Of a DNA stretch of 64,000 nucleotides, positions 23,123-33,900 are shown one piece after another. The notes under the pieces are model-generated. The model had not been told where the DNA came from. It searched no databases and saw nothing but the letters and a program-made list of their open reading frames with translations. Numbering within the stretch: position 1 is the first letter of the stretch; every line of letters begins with the position of its first letter. The DNA is from Symbiodinium kawagutii (taxonomy: Eukaryota > Sar > Dinophyceae > Suessiales > Symbiodiniaceae): contig VSDK01006319.1 in the NCBI GenBank assembly GCA_009767595.1, positions 90,965 to 154,964 on the forward strand, read 5' to 3'. Made by a program: the position numbers and the translations under genes.

Positions 23123-24600
23123 ATGATGATGATGATGCTGGTGGTGGTGGTGGTGGTAAACAAAGCAAAGAGCAAAAAAGGAAAACAAAAAGCAAAAACC
23201 TGAGACGCAGAAAGCAAAACAAGTGAGAAAACAAAAGCAACAAAGCCAAGAAACAAAACCGCAAATCACTCCCGAAAAACTTGAAAGTAAAGAACGCAAA
23301 TCCCTCAACAGGAATGGTTCCCCCCACCATTCCATTGAGGAGCAGTTGATTCGATCGCAAACTTCTGGCCAGCTGCTTTCTAGGCCTTGGCGCAACGTGA
23401 CAAGGAGACTCGCCGAAAAAATGGGTGAAACTCGCGCTTCTAATGAGTCTCATTGACTTGAAAAGCATCGAATGGTTCATATGGACTTCTAATGATTAAT
23501 AAGGTTTGTTATGGATAATAATGATAGGTTTATTATGGATAATAATGAAACTACAGTATATTGCTATAAAACAACTGATGGCCACTATGGCTTATAATGT
23601 TACCAATTGGTTAAATCAGCCTATAGTGGTATAATACCATGGATTAATATAGCTTAATTATAATGTGAACCCCGGACGGATAAGCCCTAGGTTTTGTTCC
23701 TTGGGGTGGGTACCATTTAGATGAGAAGCCAGCTGGCTTTTGCGGGATACCTTTTATCAATCAACCAGGGTTTTATTAATCCAGGGTTGGCATTAATAGG
23801 GATTGGATTGATGATAATGATCCTGATAAGGCCCACACCCTGCTGATGCGTTCAAGGTTTTTATTCTCAGTCAGTTGGGTGACAACTAATTGAAATGACT
23901 ATGGTACACTCAATACACTCAGTTTCAACCGGGAACAGATTCAGTGCTGGCTGACTTGCACCCCGCATGGAGTCAATCCATTCCATCAAGCACCAAAGGC
24001 CCAAAAGTTTCAATGAAGGAATCTTTCTGACAATGGGCGAAGTACAAAACCAAGGTTGTTATTCTCCGCCCAAATTGGCAGCTTTGGCAGAAATCAGGAT
24101 TGATGGTCAGAACTCCAAAATGAACACATCTACAAATAACACACAGAATCATCTGAACTGCCAGCCCGAAGCAAGAATACTCAGAACGACTGAAGCATTT
24201 TGACAAAACCACACATTTGAAGTATCATCCGTTGCAGTACTAGTACATATAATATACAATGCATCAAAGTGACCAAAACCATGACTAAGGTCTTCTTCAC
24301 TATATGTGTTTTTTAATTGGTGCTTGCTCCGCAAGAAAGTGTATCAAAATAAAATTGTTGGTGTCTCCAACACTAGCCTACTAGCCTGAACACAACTTCA
24401 ATTATATTTGCACATATTTGAATTATTGTAGGAGCCCCTCTCTCGCAGGGTGTGCTCGTAATTTCCAACCTGCAAAGGATGCCAACGACAAGGTGCCCTC
24501 TCTGCGAACTGAGGCGATTGCCGTTATTACCCACTTATGCACTCAACACTCAAGTAGGGTAATTACCCATTTTCCAGCTGCATCAATAGACACATCAATG
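22310..24600. other. No firm gene; GAT/GGT microsatellite
   Basis: GAT repeats (23089-23136) run into GGT repeats (23138-23157). Frames on both strands around 22382-22612, 23270-23456 and 23970-24210 are open but show no recognisable domain and no clear strand preference. Confidence 0.3.
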
Positions 24601-24611
24601 TTGCTCAAGTC

Positions 24612-24717
24612 ATAGGGGTACTCCCGCTTGCCATCCAATTGATCCACCAATTCAACCATTTATAGTAATAAACCAGCCATAACTTGCGGGGTCCACTATG
24701 GCTTTAGAAACCACCAT
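24612..24717 (-). repeat. Family B copy, reverse orientation
   Basis: Reverse-complement family B interior: CCATTTATAGTAATAAACCA, then GGGGTCCACTATGG and AGAAACCACCA. Confidence 0.65.
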
Positions 24718-25210
24718 ATACCAATATGGTTCCGCTTGCAATGGTCAGTAGGGTTTCACTTACCTGGACTCTAGCTGAGGTCTCTGACGCTCACCACAGC
24801 TGATCATGGCCAACAAAGCCTTGGTAGATGCTGGAGTCACGAATCCAAGGTCGAGCTATGAAATGGGATCAGTCGTGGCAGCACAAATCTTGGCCAGCAC
24901 AAGTCATGGTCAGCCCAAGTCATGGCCAGCACAAGTCATGGCCAGAGATCAAAAGCTTTGGGTCCTATATAAGTGGAAGTGTGACCGACGAGAATGAATT
25001 CCCACTGGTTTCAAGTGTTTTAAGTTTTCTTGCTGCCATCTATATGAACGTGCTTATGCGCACAGGCATGGAAGTGTACGTAATATATCTAAATAATGCG
25101 CGTGCACAAAGTAAATCTATATAGTCACATATCTAAACACATGATATACTTACATATATGCATATGCACATACATATTGTCATATGGTTCATGGTACACT
25201 CAACCCTGTA

Positions 25211-25313
25211 CTGGTTGGTGGTTTCGACCCCCCATGAAATATATGCTTGTCATCCAACCATTTGTTAACAATCATTCCAGAAAATGAAAAAGGTCAATCA
25301 AACCACCAACCAG
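25211..25313 (+). repeat. Family A element
   Basis: CTGGTTGGTGGTTTCGACCC to AAACCACCAACCAG, full length. A second, partial copy of the right end lies at 25390-25410. Confidence 0.85.
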
Positions 25314-25489
25314 TCGTTGTTTAACCATTCTTCTTGGTTATTATCCCTTATTCTTAACCACATTTAACCACTATAATCCCGTCAAAAAATGTCAATCAAA
25401 CCACCAACCGGTATGTCTGACCAACTGACAAACTGTTAACCAACTAATGGTTAGTGATCACTTTAACAGTGCTTATCACAAGTTTCTAC

Positions 25490-25640
25490 CCAACCATGGC
25501 TGCTTTTGGACGACCAGCCCACAGAACTGCGTCCAGCAAAGCACCCAAAAGAGGCTTGCAGACCCTGCTGGCCACGAACCTGCGCTTGGCGAATCAAAGG
25601 TTGGTGGTTCCAAGCCCTGTGAAAAAAGGTGGGTGAATCA
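25490..25640. CDS. Weak candidate exon, strand uncertain
   Basis: A GC-richer island open on both strands. The plus strand reads MAAFGRPAHRTASSKAPKRG; the minus strand reads RGQQGLQASFGCFAGRSSVG. It is followed immediately by a nested family A fragment and a full family B element. No family is recognised. Confidence 0.18.
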
Positions 25641-25650
25641 ACCACCACAT

Positions 25651-25750
25651 GGTGGTTTCTCAAAATAGGGGACCCCAAAAAATGATTGGTTTAATACTAT
25701 AAATGACTATTAATGGATGATTCAGGGGTACCCCTATTTTGAGAAACACC
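25651..25750 (+). repeat. Family B element
   Basis: GGTGGTTTCTCAAAATAGGG to TACCCCTATTTTGAGAAAC, with a 3' AACACC end. One of the best-preserved copies. Confidence 0.9.
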
Positions 25751-27059
25751 CACATGGGGAATAAGGGTTGTAAACGCTTGTAATCATTGTCTATTTTCAC
25801 TAGTATTTGCTTGTTTTAATCAATGGCTGGTGGTTCCAACCACCCATCCCAAATACCAGGGGAAATAGACAATGTCTATCAAGCTTAATTAGCATGGTTA
25901 ATCATGAGCGACCAACAGAAATTTCGCTGAATATATTGACTTGCTCAAGGAGACCCTGAGGAAGTGAATGGTTCCAAGGTCGGGTCCCCTCAAAGAAAGA
26001 GCTAGAGCAAGTGGCATCGTCCCATCACCCCGGAACCCATCAATCCATCACACATCAAGCGCAAATGAGTTCGGTGCCGGGACTTGTGCGAACAACCGAT
26101 CTACAGCTCAAATGTCCAAGCAGTGTTTCATTCTGTCTCAAAAGAAGCATACTGGCTGGTACATTCCCTTGAATGGTTTCTCAAAACATCATTGTTGATC
26201 AGTCGGAAGCAATGGAGATACTTGGTTTGGATCTGGAAGGGTCGCCTCACAACTAGTCTTCACCCACGTCCGAATTGCATCTATTGGCTTGGCCAGTGGA
26301 GTACCCCCAACATCAGTAACCAACATGTTCATCTTGATGCAAGTAGACCGTACTCATGCACAAAATCCTGAATTGAGGCTGGCTGTTGGTCGCAGGATTC
26401 ATGGCTTCATGGGTGGTGAGCACCTGATTCTGTCCATGAGCATAGGAAACCAACTGCAAATGTTGATAAACCGTTGCAAACTGGTTGATTAGAGTATCCG
26501 ACCAAACAGAACATTGATACGCATCACACATCCTTGTGATTTTGGATCCAGATGAGTGTTGGGGAAGCCCCCGTGGAAAGTCTGCCAATGACAGCCACAG
26601 CATCCATTCATCATCCGCCAACTACTCATCAACCACATTTCACTGATTCTGACCACCACTAACAATTATCAACCATAATCTGGTTGGTGGTTCCAACCCC
26701 TATGAAAAATATTAGTTAACCAACCATTTGTTAATAATTACTAGTGAAAATAAAAAATGTTTCAAACCACCAACCAGTAATCAATTATTGCATCACCATG
26801 TTTCTTCCCCAAGCAGGGGAGGCATAGAGTTGGAACCATCCTTTCTAGGACGTACTAACCTAGCAAAAGTCCGGCATGTTTAGATTGCCGCTGGACAACG
26901 GTGAATTTGCATAGCGAGGTCAGTTTGCCAAAAGGTATTCAGTTGTTGAGTGAAAAGACAGAACCCCAAATGAGGCCCATCATTTTTTTGGCCTTTAATC
27001 CACCATTTTTGGCCGAAAAAATCCAGATTTTGGAGGGTCAAAACTCAAAACCTACCTTT
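25751..27059. other. No gene seen apart from a family A copy
   Basis: Apart from the family A copy at 26680-26777, this stretch has only short frames (for example minus 26313-26621) without recognisable domains. Confidence 0.3.
26680..26777 (+). repeat. Family A element
   Basis: CTGGTTGGTGGTTCCAACCC to CAAACCACCAACCAG, 98 bp, with the consensus-like interior CAACCAACCATTTGTTAATA. Confidence 0.9.
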
Positions 27060-27064
27060 TCAGG

Positions 27065-27225
27065 GGCCCAACTGGGAGCCCATGGCAACCAGTCGACCAC
27101 CCCATGGGCTCCGTACCGCGCGGTTCCGCGCCTTCACCCGTGAGGTTGGCAGCAGCAGCTGCCTCCAAGGCCTTGCTGAGGGCCAAGCGTAGGCTGCGCA
27201 ACCTGGTGCTCCACCACTGGCAAGG
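27065..27225. CDS. Candidate exon, strand uncertain
   Basis: A GC-rich island. The minus strand reads LRSLRLALSKALEAAAAANL followed by TGEGAEPRGTEPMG; the plus strand reads SPVRLAAAAASKALLRAKRR followed by LRNLVLHHWQGAKQ. Both are helix-like, and by eye I cannot decide between them. Confidence 0.27.
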
Positions 27226-28349
27226 AGCCAAACAAATGACCAGCCAAAGGGGCCAGTTGAACATGTTCAGCTGCACTATAATAGGTGGATTATCAGTAAT
27301 ACAGTAATACAAAACAAATGATTGTAATAGCTGAATTATTAGTAATGATAAAAAACAAATTAGTATAGTATCTAGATTATTTGGGCCAGTTGAAAAATGG
27401 GCTGCTGGAAATATTTCTTCTAGCTAATTTTGTTGTTAATCTATTAATAGCTATTATTAACACACAATATTAGGAGCTGAAATATTGATTATAGCTAGCT
27501 GAGGTCCAGCTGTAATTCAGCTGAAATTATTGATTATAGCTGGGTTATGAGTAATAGTATAGCAAGAATAATTCTTGTTTCAAAGTATTTCTCTTCGAAA
27601 TCCAGCAAAAATCGAATAATGAAATAACATGACCAAGCAACATCGAAACAAAAACACGTGGGTTGTTCAATAATACAAACGGAGCCCTCAGAAAGGACCT
27701 CTGCTTGGGGGCGGCAAAAGACTTGTACAAATCCAAATGATGTAATCTGTACCTGCTATGGACAACCGGACTCACAAATAATAACAAAGTGTTTCTATTT
27801 GATTCTTGGCATCTGGTTCCATGTCAAATTAAGCGTGAGAAAGAGCTATAAAATGGGTTGATGCAAGCCTGGTATTAGACTGATGTTTCCCACTTGGAAT
27901 TCAACCAAACTAGAAACAGGTGTTAAAACAAATTGTGATTAACACCTTACCTGACTCTATCCCTCCCTAGATCTCATCTTGAGTTCAAGCCTACTATTTG
28001 ACAATGTCCAACAGCATTTCTTGGTGCCTGCCCCTGCTTGGTTGTGACCGTTAGAGATATTGGTTGGGACACATGATGGCTGTTGGTCCATAAAACAGCC
28101 CGAAAATGAAAATGAACAGAAAAACAAAAACCTGAGACCTTTGTCGGCCCTATGGTTTTCCCATCGTTTCCATGGTTTCCCCATGGTTTCCCTTGGTTTC
28201 CCTATTGTTTCTCTATGGTTTTCCTATGGTTTCTCTATGGTTTCTATGGATGGTCGCCAATGTGGTATCCATTCTGTTTCTGAACACTTCTGGAGCTCCA
28301 GGAGGGGCTGTTGCCGCCGTTCGCAGCCTCTTTTTCTATGTCATCGCTG
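27226..28349. other. No gene seen; GGTTTCC repeat
   Basis: TAGCTGAATTATTAGTAAT-type short repeats occur at 27290-27550. A (GGTTTCCCTAT)-like simple repeat at about 28150-28250 makes a hydrophobic plus-strand frame that I reject as a gene. Confidence 0.35.
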
Positions 28350-29033
28350 CTACATCTGTTGGTCATCTGGAAAATCACCGCCATGCTCTGGATTGCCCCA
28401 GGTCACGATAGAACCATCGCTCAAGATGGCAGCAAAAGCAGAATTCGTTGCGTGAATCTGTTGAACATTCTTCAGCCGAGCTTGTACCGCGCTGCTGTCA
28501 CCACCGTGGTTGGGAGAACCCCAAGTAACCACAGAACCATCTGCAAGCATGGCAGCAAAGGCCCTGCGGGTGGATTGGAGTCTCTTCACCTTTACCAGCT
28601 GGTGTTGCACAGCGAGGCTGCTGCCACCCGAGTAGGGACCACCCCACGTTACAACAGTTCCGTCCTTTTTCAATGCGGCAAATGCCAGGGCAGTGGATTG
28701 AATCTCCTTCACTTGCACCAGCTGTCCCTGTACTGCGCTGCTGTCCCCGCCATTTTTGGCTCCACCCCACGCAACGACTGACCCGTCTGCCAAGATGGAA
28801 GCAAACGCAAGCTCATTGGCATGAATTTGCTTTACCTCTTTCACTTGACCTTCAACAGCGCTCATGTCACAACCACATTCTGCGTGACCCCAAGCTACCA
28901 CTGATCCATCACCGAGGATTGCCGCAAATGCGAAGGCAGTGGCTTGAAGCTCCACCACATCTACCAGCTGTTGTTGAACGGCCGCGCTGTCGCCACCATG
29001 GTTTGGGTTCCCCCAAGTCACCACAGAGCCATC
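28350..29033 (-). CDS. RCC1-like gene, exon 7 (six uninterrupted repeats)
   Basis: About 227 codons after CACCCAG|GATGGC, with six DGSVVTWG-type repeats and no intron, then a stop after FPDDQQM. The earlier four repeats are cut by introns at varying points, so this exon stands out. The other strand is also open but lacks the repeat pattern. Confidence 0.85.
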   Translation of the reverse strand, partial: DGSVVTWGNPNHGGDSAAVQQQLVDVVELQATAFAFAAILGDGSVVAWGHAECGCDMSAVEGQVKEVKQIHANELAFASILADGSVVAWGGAKNGGDSSAVQGQLVQVKEIQSTALAFAALKKDGTVVTWGGPYSGGSSLAVQHQLVKVKRLQSTRRAFAAMLADGSVVTWGSPNHGGDSSAVQARLKNVQQIHATNSAFAAILSDGSIVTWGNPEHGGDFPDDQQM

Positions 29034-30892
29034 CTGGGTGCGGGCAGTTCCCAAGGCATGGCTCATTGGTGCTGGTGCCTGGTTGAGGGTATTCCATGGT
29101 ACCAAGGAAACAGGCGACTAATCTACTGTACGATCTGCTTAACACTTCAATTGAAGTTGTTGCTAGGTATTTCCATAGAGGTAGTTCCCACAATAGGTAA
29201 TGATTCTCCGCAAATCAGTGGCCAAAATGGCACCGACGAACGCACAGCCTCAACAACAAACACAGCGTTTGCTGAACGTACTCCGGGATATATATATAAT
29301 ATACAGTATATGCATGGATATAGGGGATCATTGTTTTGGGGGGTACTATCATGGTCGGAAACAGCCCTACCAAAATGAATACAAAACGAAAAAACATCAA
29401 TGAGAATGTGGGAGAACTGATGTTTGAAGTCATGATCAATTCTTGGCGGAACTGATTCTTGCAGTCATGAAACCAATTCCGGCACTTGCAAAAACAGATT
29501 AGAGTTGTCCAGAATTGTATAATGACAAACCAGGACAATTTCAGAACACCCTGGCTCGCTTACTGGGAGGAACCAACCTTTGGTGACAAACATTCAGTAT
29601 TTGGATATCATGTATTTATCAATTTATGGCTATAATCAAATAGGTTTACTATGGTTTACTAATCCTGGGATATTCCGGGTCAAGATTACACCCAAGACTT
29701 CTGGTTCCCTTGTGCTGAATCCAAAACCCTAAAGCATCACCCAGCATCCGCCAGGATGGCCGCGAAAGCCGAGTTTGTTGCTTGAATCTTCTTCACCTGT
29801 CAAGGCCCCCGAAGCAAACAACCTAATCAGAAACAAGACTCGAACAAAAACTACCACTTCCTGCCCTTGTTTCCCGTCAAGTATATTTCCTAACCAGCCA
29901 ACTAACTAACTAACAAACTAACTAATTCACTAACTCTCTTCCAAACTAATTTCCTAACAAACCACCTGACTAGATTCACTATAGTTAGTGACAACATCAA
30001 CAACAACAGAGGTTGACACATGGCAGTGGGTCAAAACCCTGTACCCTTGGTTCCCCATCATTAACCATTAGTTTCCCTATAGTTGTTGGTCATTATCCAC
30101 CATTATTGGTTGGTTAATATTGACCCATAGCCACATGTTCACACTGCTTCCCCGGCACCTGCTTCAGTCGCCGCTGCACTGCTTGGCTGTCGCCGCCATG
30201 ACTGGCAGAGCCCCAGGTTCTCACTGAGCCATCCAGGCGGATGGCGGCGAAGGCAAAATCCGTGGCCTGCGTTCTGTGGAAGTCGGTGATGAAGTGGTTA
30301 AACGGTTACCAACTTCAGTGGCTATAAATTATTAAGGGTACGTTTGAGCACTTATTAAGGGTTACCCACCGGTTATTTCAGTGGTATATCACAATTCAGT
30401 GGAGTTAGATGGTTAAGGTGTTTCTCATTGTCGTTGGTTGTGAATATGTGTTTGACATGTTTTTTCACAAAAATGGTTGATTATTGAATATCATTCACAC
30501 TAGTACCAAGGTACAAGAAGTGTTGTAATGACAGTGCTGGTTATGTGTGTTTGGTTTGCACATAACAATTGTTTAACAATATCATTGGTTGAACATGTTT
30601 ATTGTTAAATGCAACACCCAATGAACATAAGTGTTTGTTGATAAACCACAAAGAGCGTACAATAATGTTAACAACAACAAGTTAAGAATCATAGTGTGTT
30701 GGTTTCTGTATATGTTTCTATGTTCTGCAAACAAGATAGGTCAACAATCATGGTTGACAAAACCAGGGTAAAGCAATAGTTTGTTGCTGCTGTTCGGAAC
30801 AAAACTAGCAAAATACGGGTTCTGATAACAATCATAGATTCACAACCGTGATTTTGTTGGTTATTAACTACACTGAACAACAATAAAATAAC

Positions 30893-30988
<96 letters not shown>

Positions 30989-33900
30989 CCTATTGCTGTT
31001 GGTTGCTTACACATCTTTAAACTAGCCAACAAGGATTCAAGGGTGACTAAACATCATTGTTGGTTGGTTGCAAATCAATGACTGGCACAGTGGATACGAA
31101 TCACTTCATCATTGTTGAACCTGAATCATCCCAGGTTTTTTCATGGGTGCAAGCAACCATGTCGTCGTGAATCCCCCGATGCGGGTAACGAACCATGCTG
31201 ACTTTCACCAGGTCGTTGGTAGCACCGAGCCGGCAAGCTGAAGGCTGTCTTTTGTAATCCATGACTGGTTGGTGGTTGAAACAACCAACCATGGTTGTTA
31301 CTGATTATATACTAGGAAAAATAACAAATGTTACTGATTACTAGGAAAAATATTGGTCAACCAACCATTTGTTAATGATTACGAGGAAAAATATCACAAA
31401 TGTTCAAAACCACCAACCAGGCATGATCCATGAGTATCTGAATTCCTTTTCAAATCAGGAAATCAAAGGGCCGATGATTTGGATGATTGGATGCCCCAAG
31501 GTTGGGAAGTACCAAGTTGTCGCCAAGATAGCAGCAACCACGGCAACGTTAACAATAACAAGGAGGGTGACATTGAGAACAGCAACGACAGCAGCATCAA
31601 CGAACCTACCATGAGATTCACAACAATGCGGTGCTGGTGGCAAACCATGGCAGCGGAGCAACTGACCCGCATCTGTCCCAAAGATTCGGACGTACATTGA
31701 CCATGAAAACCGCTGGCACCGCTGTAACTTCAATGTCACATAGATCATGACTTCTGGACTACCCAGAATAATACTAGAATACTCCAGAAGCAAATTATAC
31801 TGGAAAACAATGGCAATCATTATTGACCGTCGGGCACGGTAAATCGTGATATCAACCATCGGTCGTGGCTGCCAAATAGAACAAGTCTGCTAGGTCTAAC
31901 CAACCAACTCGTTCCAAGTGATTCTATTGAAGTTATCGGTACTGAGTGGTTCCCTGTCGGTTTCGGAGGATCTTTTAGCATAGCCAAAGTCCAAGGCGAT
32001 TCCTCCTCACCTGTCCGTTCATAAGTGATTCTGTCGGAGACTCAGAAAATCCACAATATAAATGCAGTTGTCACTATAAAATCATTACCATCGATGATAG
32101 AACCGCATAGAAGCACTTAGGTATCCATCGGCATCTGGTAGACATATGTAGACATCCATGCTGTACCACATCCACGTTGCCTGCAGCTGCAGCACATCCA
32201 CCAGCTCGCTGCTGATGCATGCTGTGTCGCCGCCGTGGTTTGGGTGACCCCAGGCCACTACGGATCCATCCTGACGCCACGTCGAATCACAAAGGAATGA
32301 GATGAGGACCCACATTGGATGGATGATGGGTCATGATGCTGGTTGATGGTTGGTTTAGTAGTGTTTGATCATTGGTTTAGTAATGTTTGATGGTTGATGA
32401 TATTGTACTTGATGGCTGAATATCGATTAGAGGTTGATGGATGTTGATGCATGTTGATGGATGCACGGTATCAAGTCCAACAAGCCTTGCTGTGGTGGTA
32501 AAACAAAATGCATGTTCAAAAAACCCTGGGGTCGTGTCTGATACGAGCAGTTCTGCAAGCAATCAAATTTACTACCATCACGAGATCTAGTCTGCCAACT
32601 GGAAGATCATTGGGGCCGAGACATCAAAGCATGTAGTAGATGTTGAGTGAGGCTTATTGATGGTTAACAATAGGCAATAAACTATCTTGTATAGGTTAGT
32701 AGGTAACAATATTGATGTTTGATATTGGCTGAAATATCGTTCATGAGAGTTGGGGATCTTCATTGTAAGCAGCTGCAACGTGAGGATAGTCATTTTTGAA
32801 ACCACATAGACCCTCATGTGTCAAGTTTCAAGTGTCGAGTTGAGACTGAACCTCTCACAGGTTTACAACATCTGCTGATCCACCTGTGTGACTATGGCCA
32901 AGTTGACAATCACATTTGTTCTACTATGCCAACGAGGACCCGTCAACCACTTGCAAATCCATCTATCTACTGTGATCAGTCTTAATCAATCGATTCCTTA
33001 GTCAGTTTGTCTATCCATCCCTCCATCTGTTTGCCTATCTGTTGATGCCTATCTCCTTTCACATCTAGGTACTCCTGTGTTCCTGCTAGACGAGGTCATG
33101 GCCACCGGGAATGCAACTGCTTGGGCCAAGCATCCCCTCGAATGGCTGCGAAGGCCGAGTTGGCCGCTTGAATCTTCCGCACGTCAACCAGTTGATCTTG
33201 GACAGCAGTGCAATCGCCACCATAGTAGGGAGAACCCCAAGCGACCACCTGCGCCGTAGTGACTCAGAGCTTCCTATCTTGTCATGATCCAATGCAAGCA
33301 TGCAAGCTTTATTAAGCAGCTCCAAACGCTGCAAGCTTATGCTTTGCGCTGGGCTACGATGACTGTGGTTTAGAATGCTATCTCACATGTTCTCACATCG
33401 GTCACCAGCTGTAGAACGGAGTCCCCATCTATGATCCACCTGCGCATGGCATGCCCCAATGGTCAAACCACCGCTGGCTCGTTGCACCTGTCCATCCTCC
33501 AGAATGGCGGAGAAAGCTCTGCGTGTCGCTTGGATCTCCATCACATCCACCAGTCGGTTCTGAAGTCCACGACATTCGCCGCCAGCATCTGGCTGACCCC
33601 AACAGCAAACCATATCGTGCGGTCGCCAGGCTGCGAAAGCTTGTGTGGTTGCCGCCAAGCGAGGCAAGCTCACGTAGACGGCGGTCAGAACATCGCCACT
33701 TTGAATCCCGACATCTGAAAGGCGTTGCTCCGGATGCAAGGATTCACCATCCTTAGTTCAAAAATCTTCCAAGCAGTGAATGCTCTTGGATCAAAGCGAA
33801 CCAAAGTTCTATATCGCCCCATGTGAAGGCAAAACGTGGTCAAAAATAGTGTGGATTTGTGAGGGCATGGTCATGGTTCTTATCTTCCTAGGACCGAGGA

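Noticed and set aside
23018..23203. Poly-Met, poly-Asp or poly-His frames
   Set aside because: Produced by a GAT/GGT microsatellite.
28172..28411. Hydrophobic plus-strand frame that could pass for a membrane protein
   Set aside because: Its first half is a GGTTTCCCTATGG simple repeat, and its second half is antisense to the end of the RCC1-like gene.
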